A stretch of 9,555 nt of DNA. Origin: an uncultured Bacillota bacterium (GTDB taxonomy: Bacteria > Bacillota > Clostridia > Peptostreptococcales > Anaerovoracaceae). A program made the position numbers and the translations under genes. The stretch covers positions 1 to 9,555 of the forward strand of contig CAMOXP010000040.1 in NCBI GenBank assembly GCA_946629205.1, in the 5' to 3' direction. The notes under the pieces were generated by a model. The model did not search any database. It was not told the DNA's origin and worked only from the letters and a program-made list of their open reading frames with translations. Of the stretch, positions 5,744 through 9,555 are shown in pieces; position 1 is the stretch's first letter, and every line of letters begins with the position of its first letter.

Positions 5744-6992
5744 TCTTCTTACCTGTTATGATGTAAATCGGGTTTCCCGCCATCATCATGTGGCGGTCCC
5801 TGATTTGTTTCGACGTATTGACGCACACCTGTATGATGTCCGTGTCCATGCCGCGATCGGCCATGGCCCTGACGGTGTCCGCCATGGTTTCCAGCACGAT
5901 GGCGGAAACGCAGATCAGCGCGTCGCCGTTCTTCTCCAGTGCAGCGTCCATGATTTCTTCCAGCGTTCCGTCGGATCCGCCGATGAACACCCGGTCCGGT
6001 GCCGGCAGATCAGCCAGCGCTTCCGGCGCGCTGCCGGAAACGACGTGCAGGTTCCATACGCCGAACTTCTTCTTGTTTGCCTCGATCAGCTCGCATCCTT
6101 CCGGTTCTCGTTCCACAGCCCAGACGCTGCCCCGGTTTGCCTTCATGGCCAGTTCCACGGACACGCTGCCCGTCCCGGCGCCCACGTCCCAGACGATGTC
6201 TGTCTTTTTGACCGCCATCTTCGAGAGGATCGCGGCGCGAACCGTCTGTTTCGTCATGGGGATGTCTCCGCGGATGAACGCGCTGTCATCGATTCCCGGC
6301 GTCCTGTCTGTAGACTCTGCCGGCTCCGCCAGCATCACGGACAGAGAATCAAACTGCCGCTCTGCAAAGTCCGCCGCCTTGCCCACTGAGATCTTTTCGT
6401 CCGCATAGGACAGGCGCTCTCCGATGATGACCCGGAGCTCGCCCAGCCCCGCATCCGTAAGCTTCGCACAAAGCTCCGCCGGCCCCAGTGCGCCTCCAGT
6501 CAGGAAGAACGCTTCTTTTCCTTCCATAACTTCGCATACCGGGTCGCAGTCCGTTCCGTGCGCGGATACCAGTTTCCAGTCCTGCCACGGCACCTGCAGG
6601 CGCGCAGCCAAGACCTGGATGCTCGAGATACCCGGCATCACATCCGCTTCGATGCCTGCCTGATGAAGCAAAGGCAGCAGGCTCCGTGTGCCGGAATAAA
6701 ATCCGGAATCGCCGCTGTAGGCTACGCAGACGTTGATTTCGATTCTTCCGTCCTGGGTTCCTTTGATGGCTGCGACGGCGTCTTCGGCCGCGCCGGTTCT
6801 CTGGATCGCATCCAGGATCTCTGCCGGCTTGATTTCTGCCACCTTCAAGATGCCCGGATCTGCGTAACCTTCCACTGCTTCCAGCAGACGCGGTGCGCCG
6901 ATGAGAACGTCCGCTTCCGCGATCGTCTGCTTCACTTCTTCGGTCATTGTGCCCGGATCGCCGCATCCGGTTCCAACAAGTGTTACTTTCAT
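5736..6992 (-). CDS. cbiET: CbiET: fused cobalt-precorrin-7 C5-methyltransferase and cobalt-precorrin-6B C15-methyltransferase/decarboxylase
   Basis: Two enzymes are joined in 418 residues. The CbiE half (about 1-222) is a tetrapyrrole methyltransferase with VGTGCGDPGTMT (6-17), AYSGDSGFYSG (91-101), MPGISSIQVLAARL (119-132), SAHG (143-146), LTGG (164-167) and GERLSY (191-196); it methylates C5. The CbiT half (about 232-418) has a Rossmann-type methyltransferase fold with GIDDSAFIRGDIPMTKQTVR (233-252), the SAM-binding WDVGAGTGSVSVELA (268-282) and FIGGS (336-340); it methylates C15 and removes the C12 acetate carboxyl. A short linker near 223-232 joins them. The order matches CobL of the aerobic route, but cbiG and cbiJ place it in the anaerobic one. 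I chose the ATG at 6992 over a TTG at 7010: it overlaps the cbiJ stop as ATGA, has GGGAG 8 bases before it, and puts the first strand, KVTLVG, at the N-terminus as usual. It overlaps cbiA by eight bases. Confidence 0.96.
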   Translation of the reverse strand: MKVTLVGTGCGDPGTMTEEVKQTIAEADVLIGAPRLLEAVEGYADPGILKVAEIKPAEILDAIQRTGAAEDAVAAIKGTQDGRIEINVCVAYSGDSGFYSGTRSLLPLLHQAGIEADVMPGISSIQVLAARLQVPWQDWKLVSAHGTDCDPVCEVMEGKEAFFLTGGALGPAELCAKLTDAGLGELRVIIGERLSYADEKISVGKAADFAERQFDSLSVMLAEPAESTDRTPGIDDSAFIRGDIPMTKQTVRAAILSKMAVKKTDIVWDVGAGTGSVSVELAMKANRGSVWAVEREPEGCELIEANKKKFGVWNLHVVSGSAPEALADLPAPDRVFIGGSDGTLEEIMDAALEKNGDALICVSAIVLETMADTVRAMADRGMDTDIIQVCVNTSKQIRDRHMMMAGNPIYIITGKKNA

Positions 6993-7741
6993 TGTATTTT
7001 CTCCCTGCAATACGCAAGTATCTGATCAAAGGACATGCCTTCTTCTTCCGGTCTTCTGATGACGATGATCGATACGCCGCAGCTGCGGGCGGCATTGATC
7101 TTCTCCGCAAACCCGCCGGCCTTGCCGCTGTCCTTGGTGATCATCAGATCGATCCGGTAATCCCGCATCACCGCCTTGTTCAGTTCCTCTGAAAACGGTC
7201 CCTGCACTGCGATGATGTTCCGGTGCGGGATGCCTGCATCTTCGCAGGCCTGTATGCTCGAAACGACCGGGAGCACCCGCGGATACAGCAGCTCCGGATC
7301 GAGGATCTTCGCGTAAACGCCCAGTTCCTTCGACCCTGTGGTCAGCAGCACCCGTCCGCCAACCGCATATGCGACGTTCGCAGCCTCCTGCGCGGTTTTG
7401 ACATAAAGGATATCCTCGCCGCCCTGCGCTTCGCCGTCTGATTCATCCCGCAAAAGCCGCAGCCGCTCTATGCCTTCTGCTTCCGCCGCGCGCCGGATAT
7501 TGTCCGTGACGATCACAGCGTAAGGATGGGTCGCGTCGATGACCAGATCCGCATCTGAAATCATGGCGCGGATCTCCTCTTCCTCCTTCGGACCGACCTC
7601 GACCTGCACGCCGTCAAATACGCCCTGCTCTTCTGCGCCGACCTCCGACACCACGCTGACCACGACGTCAGCGCCTGCTTTTGCAAGAGCCTGGGACAGT
7701 TCCCGTCCTTCAGATGTTCCCCCGAAAATAACTGTCTTCAT
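6989..7741 (-). CDS. cbiJ: Cobalt-precorrin-6A reductase CbiJ (CobK family)
   Basis: CbiJ reduces a double bond of the cobalt-precorrin-6A macrocycle, giving 6B, the substrate for CbiT. It has 250 residues, normal for the CobK/CbiJ family. Visible motifs are VIFGGTSEGREL (4-15), the nucleotide-binding start, DATHPYA (69-75), LLTTGSKEL (132-140), VQGPFSEELN (179-188) and ITKDSGKAGGFAEKI (201-215), all family hallmarks. The ATG at 7741 is required because the first beta strand and GGTSEGR follow directly; AGAGGA (7752-7757) lies 10 bases upstream. Its first 32 bases lie inside the 3' end of cbiH in another frame, and its TGA overlaps the cbiET ATG. The choice of NADH or NADPH cannot be told from sequence. 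Confidence 0.95.
   Translation of the reverse strand: MKTVIFGGTSEGRELSQALAKAGADVVVSVVSEVGAEEQGVFDGVQVEVGPKEEEEIRAMISDADLVIDATHPYAVIVTDNIRRAAEAEGIERLRLLRDESDGEAQGGEDILYVKTAQEAANVAYAVGGRVLLTTGSKELGVYAKILDPELLYPRVLPVVSSIQACEDAGIPHRNIIAVQGPFSEELNKAVMRDYRIDLMITKDSGKAGGFAEKINAARSCGVSIIVIRRPEEEGMSFDQILAYCREKIQ
7001..7005 (-). promoter_or_regulatory. Ribosome binding site that sets the cbiET start
   Basis: GGGAG lies 8 bases before the ATG at 6992, inside the last codons of cbiJ. It would fall within the coding sequence if the TTG at 7010 were used, which argues against the longer form. Confidence 0.7.
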
Positions 7742-8468
7742 GCTTTTCGTATCCTCTCGGTGTGACCATTCTCCCCGCGATGACTTTCGTCGAAGCGGAA
7801 CCGATGAACACGGTCGTGAACATATCGATTGGTTCCTGCTCCAGCTGCGCGAGGGTCACGATATTGAATTCCTGCCCTTCCCTGCCGATGTTCTTCACCC
7901 ATCCGCAGACCGTGTCAGGACTCTTGTGTTCCATGATGATGCTGCAGGCCTTCTGCAGATGATCCGCCCGTTTCTTTGAACGCGGGTTGTAGATGCAGAT
8001 GGCGAAATCCGCCTCCGCTGCGCAGTGAAGTCTCTTCTCAATCAGCTCCCACGGCGTGAGCAGGTCCGACAGTGAGATGAGACAGAAATCGTGTCCCAAG
8101 GGCGCGCCTAGGACTGCTGCTCCGGAGTTTGCCGCTGTCACGCCGGCGACCACTTCAATCTCAACGTCCTCGTACTGATCTGCAAGCTCAAACAAAAGCC
8201 CCGCCATTCCGTACACGCCGGCGTCGCCGCTGCAGACCATGGCGACGGTCTTTCCCGTGCTTGCTTTCTCAATGGCCCATCTGCACCGCTCGATTTCCTG
8301 TTTCATCGGCGTCGTGTACGTTTCCTTGTCCGGGTACAGATCCTTCACCAGATCCACATACACGGTGTAGCCCGCGATCACGTCCGCGCGCTCCAGCGCC
8401 GCCTTTGCTTCCTGGGTGAAGAATTCTTCTCCGCCCGGGCCGATTCCTACTGCATATACTTTATTCAT
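7710..8468 (-). CDS. cbiH: Cobalt-factor III / cobalt-precorrin-3 C17-methyltransferase CbiH (CobJ family)
   Basis: CbiH methylates C17 with SAM and brings about ring contraction, forming cobalt-precorrin-4 with its delta-lactone. The 252 residues form a single tetrapyrrole methyltransferase domain: YAVGIGPGG (5-13), AGYTVYVDL (32-40, typical of CobJ/CbiH), MVCSGDAGVYGMAGL (77-91), VVAGVTAANSGAAVLGAPLGHDF (106-128), ISLSDLLTPW (131-140), CIYNPRSKKR (158-167) and the C-terminal MVTPRGY (234-240). There is no C-terminal iron-sulphur extension of the kind known in longer CbiH60 proteins. The ATG at 8468 overlaps the cbiG stop by eight bases. About twelve residues follow TPRGY, and these are the ones shared with cbiJ in the 32-base overlap. 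Confidence 0.95.
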   Translation of the reverse strand: MNKVYAVGIGPGGEEFFTQEAKAALERADVIAGYTVYVDLVKDLYPDKETYTTPMKQEIERCRWAIEKASTGKTVAMVCSGDAGVYGMAGLLFELADQYEDVEIEVVAGVTAANSGAAVLGAPLGHDFCLISLSDLLTPWELIEKRLHCAAEADFAICIYNPRSKKRADHLQKACSIIMEHKSPDTVCGWVKNIGREGQEFNIVTLAQLEQEPIDMFTTVFIGSASTKVIAGRMVTPRGYEKHEDSYFRGNI

Positions 8469-9474
8469 CTTGTTTCCACTCCCATGTTGGTCTGTAATCT
8501 ATCATTGCAACGGCCATGGTCACGCCGCCGCCGGACATCTTCCGCACGACGACCTCACCGCCTGATTTGGCGCAGGCGCTCCGTTCGCAGACGTTGTCCA
8601 CGCCGGTCACGTTCTTCACCAGTTCGGAGGCAGTGAACCTTCCGCCTAGTCCGGCCAGTTCGTTCGCTGTATAGAAGTCCGCCTCCCAGCCGTGGTCCGC
8701 GCAGAATTCCAGCAGCCCGGCTTCCTCTTTCTTCAAATCGATCGAGGCCACGCCCGTCACCGATTCCGGCCGGAGACCGGTCTTCTCGATCAGGTTCTCA
8801 AGCAAAAGCTCGATGGCTTCTTTCGGAGTGCCTTTGCGGCAGCCGATGCCGAGAGTGCATACCGGCGGAACAATGTGCAGGGTGTCTGTATCCTTACTGA
8901 AAGCGTCCAATGTCACGTCCGCAGATGCGTCGGCGTCCGCGCAGGCGTCGATCACGCGGATCCCCTCCGGGACTTCCCCCGCGATTCCCCAAGGGCTTTT
9001 CACGGTCACGGTGCCGCCACCCAGCAGCGCGCCCGAAACGCGCACGATGCGTTCTTTCTCTATGAGCTTGCATCCCTGTCGTTTCGACCATTCGTCCACG
9101 GCAAAGACGCCGTTGATGTCGGTGGCCGTCGTGATGACGCAGTTTGCGCCGGATGCTTTTGCGATCGCACGGGCAAGGTCATTGGCGCCGCCCAGATGCC
9201 CCGACAGAATCGGGATAACGTTCAGGGCCTTTTCGTCGATGACCACAACGGCGGGATCCGTCGTCTTGTCCGCGACGTATGGCGCAATGGCACGCACGGC
9301 AATTCCCGCCGCGCCGACGAACACAAGCCCGTCGTCCGATGTGAAGTGCTCCTCCGTCCATTCGGACAGACTCTGCTCCCGCCCGCTGCGGCAGGCGGTT
9401 CCGCCCAGCTCATCCGCCAGCCTGACCGCCAGCTCATATCCAGTTTCTGAAAACGCCAGATACGCCAGTTTCAT
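8461..9474 (-). CDS. cbiG: Cobalt-precorrin-5A hydrolase CbiG
   Basis: CbiG opens the delta-lactone of cobalt-precorrin-5A and releases the C20 carbon as acetaldehyde, a reaction specific to the anaerobic route. It has 337 residues, close to the family length. An N-terminal domain carries FVGAAGIAVRAIAPYV (52-67), ILSGHLGGANDLARAIA (89-105) and TTATDINGVFAVD (115-127). A variable middle (about 130-205) includes a low-complexity CADADASAD stretch. A C-terminal domain carries TLGIGCRKGT (207-216), GVASIDLKKEEAGL (241-254) and GVDNVCERSA (291-300). The ATG at 9474 follows AGGA (9482-9485) with 7 bases between. It starts 24 bases after the cbiF stop and overlaps cbiH by eight bases. No fusion to a methyltransferase is seen. 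Confidence 0.97.
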   Translation of the reverse strand: MKLAYLAFSETGYELAVRLADELGGTACRSGREQSLSEWTEEHFTSDDGLVFVGAAGIAVRAIAPYVADKTTDPAVVVIDEKALNVIPILSGHLGGANDLARAIAKASGANCVITTATDINGVFAVDEWSKRQGCKLIEKERIVRVSGALLGGGTVTVKSPWGIAGEVPEGIRVIDACADADASADVTLDAFSKDTDTLHIVPPVCTLGIGCRKGTPKEAIELLLENLIEKTGLRPESVTGVASIDLKKEEAGLLEFCADHGWEADFYTANELAGLGGRFTASELVKNVTGVDNVCERSACAKSGGEVVVRKMSGGGVTMAVAMIDYRPTWEWKQDE

Positions 9475-9498
9475 GATGCAATCCTGCTTGATTCTTCC

Positions 9499-9555
9499 CT
9501 ACTTGCTCGCCTGCCGGAACTCCGTTGTGAATCCCGGATCGTAGAGCTTGCTTCT
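9499..9555 (-). CDS. cbiF: 3' end of cobalt-precorrin-4 C11-methyltransferase CbiF (partial)
   Basis: Only the last 18 codons and the TAG are in the window, entering from the right edge. They read RSKLYDPGFTTEFRQASK, matching the typical C-terminus of CbiF/CobM, where a Ser-Lys/Arg-Leu-Tyr-Asp stretch is followed by a Phe and basic residues. CbiF methylates C11 to give cobalt-precorrin-5A, the substrate of the next gene's product, CbiG, so position supports the call. The identification rests on a short tail and could shift to a related methyltransferase. Confidence 0.75.
   Translation of the reverse strand, partial: RSKLYDPGFTTEFRQASK

Noticed and set aside
6993..7010. Upstream TTG start for cbiET adding six residues
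   Set aside because: The ATG at 6992 has GGGAG at the right distance, overlaps the cbiJ stop as ATGA and gives the usual short N-terminus before the first strand.

Overview
The window is a single block of the anaerobic (early cobalt insertion) cobalamin pathway. All genes are on the minus strand and transcription runs from high to low coordinates. In transcription order it holds the 3' end of cbiF (9499-9555), cbiG, cbiH, cbiJ, a fused cbiET, cbiA, a 207-base non-coding gap, cbiB, cobD (threonine-phosphate decarboxylase), cobQ/cbiP and the 5' part of cbiC, which runs off the left edge. CbiG, CbiJ, CbiET and the CbiH/CbiF-type methyltransferases together identify the oxygen-independent route. 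No promoter, riboswitch or terminator for the operon is visible, so its control region probably lies beyond the right edge.

The organism is most likely an anaerobic Gram-positive of the Clostridia/Firmicutes type. The evidence is the anaerobic route, the cbiET fusion, purine-rich AGGAG/GGGAG ribosome binding sites about 8 bases before most starts, and tight ORF packing. Coding GC looks to be in the high fifties percent by eye. The sequence does not allow a genus call.

The gene products form nearly consecutive steps. CbiH contracts the ring, CbiF methylates C11, CbiG opens the lactone, CbiJ reduces the macrocycle, CbiET methylates C5 and C15 and decarboxylates, and CbiC moves the methyl group to give cobyrinate. 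CbiA amidates a and c, CobQ/CbiP amidates b, d, e and g, CobD makes aminopropanol phosphate, and CbiB attaches it. CbiD, CbiL, the cobalt chelatase, the adenosyltransferase and the nucleotide-loop genes are not in the window.

Apart from the cbiA-cbiB gap, every junction is an overlap of 4-32 bases or a gap of 2-24 bases. The AT-rich cbiA-cbiB gap contains a 214-base segment (4094-4307) bounded by a perfect 17-base inverted repeat, with further internal copies of a TATCAC motif. I read it as a small non-autonomous insertion (MITE-like). It supplies the last seven codons and the stop codon of cbiA, and it leaves cbiB as the only gene here without a recognisable Shine-Dalgarno sequence. This is the main unusual feature; the rest is an orderly, intact biosynthetic operon.
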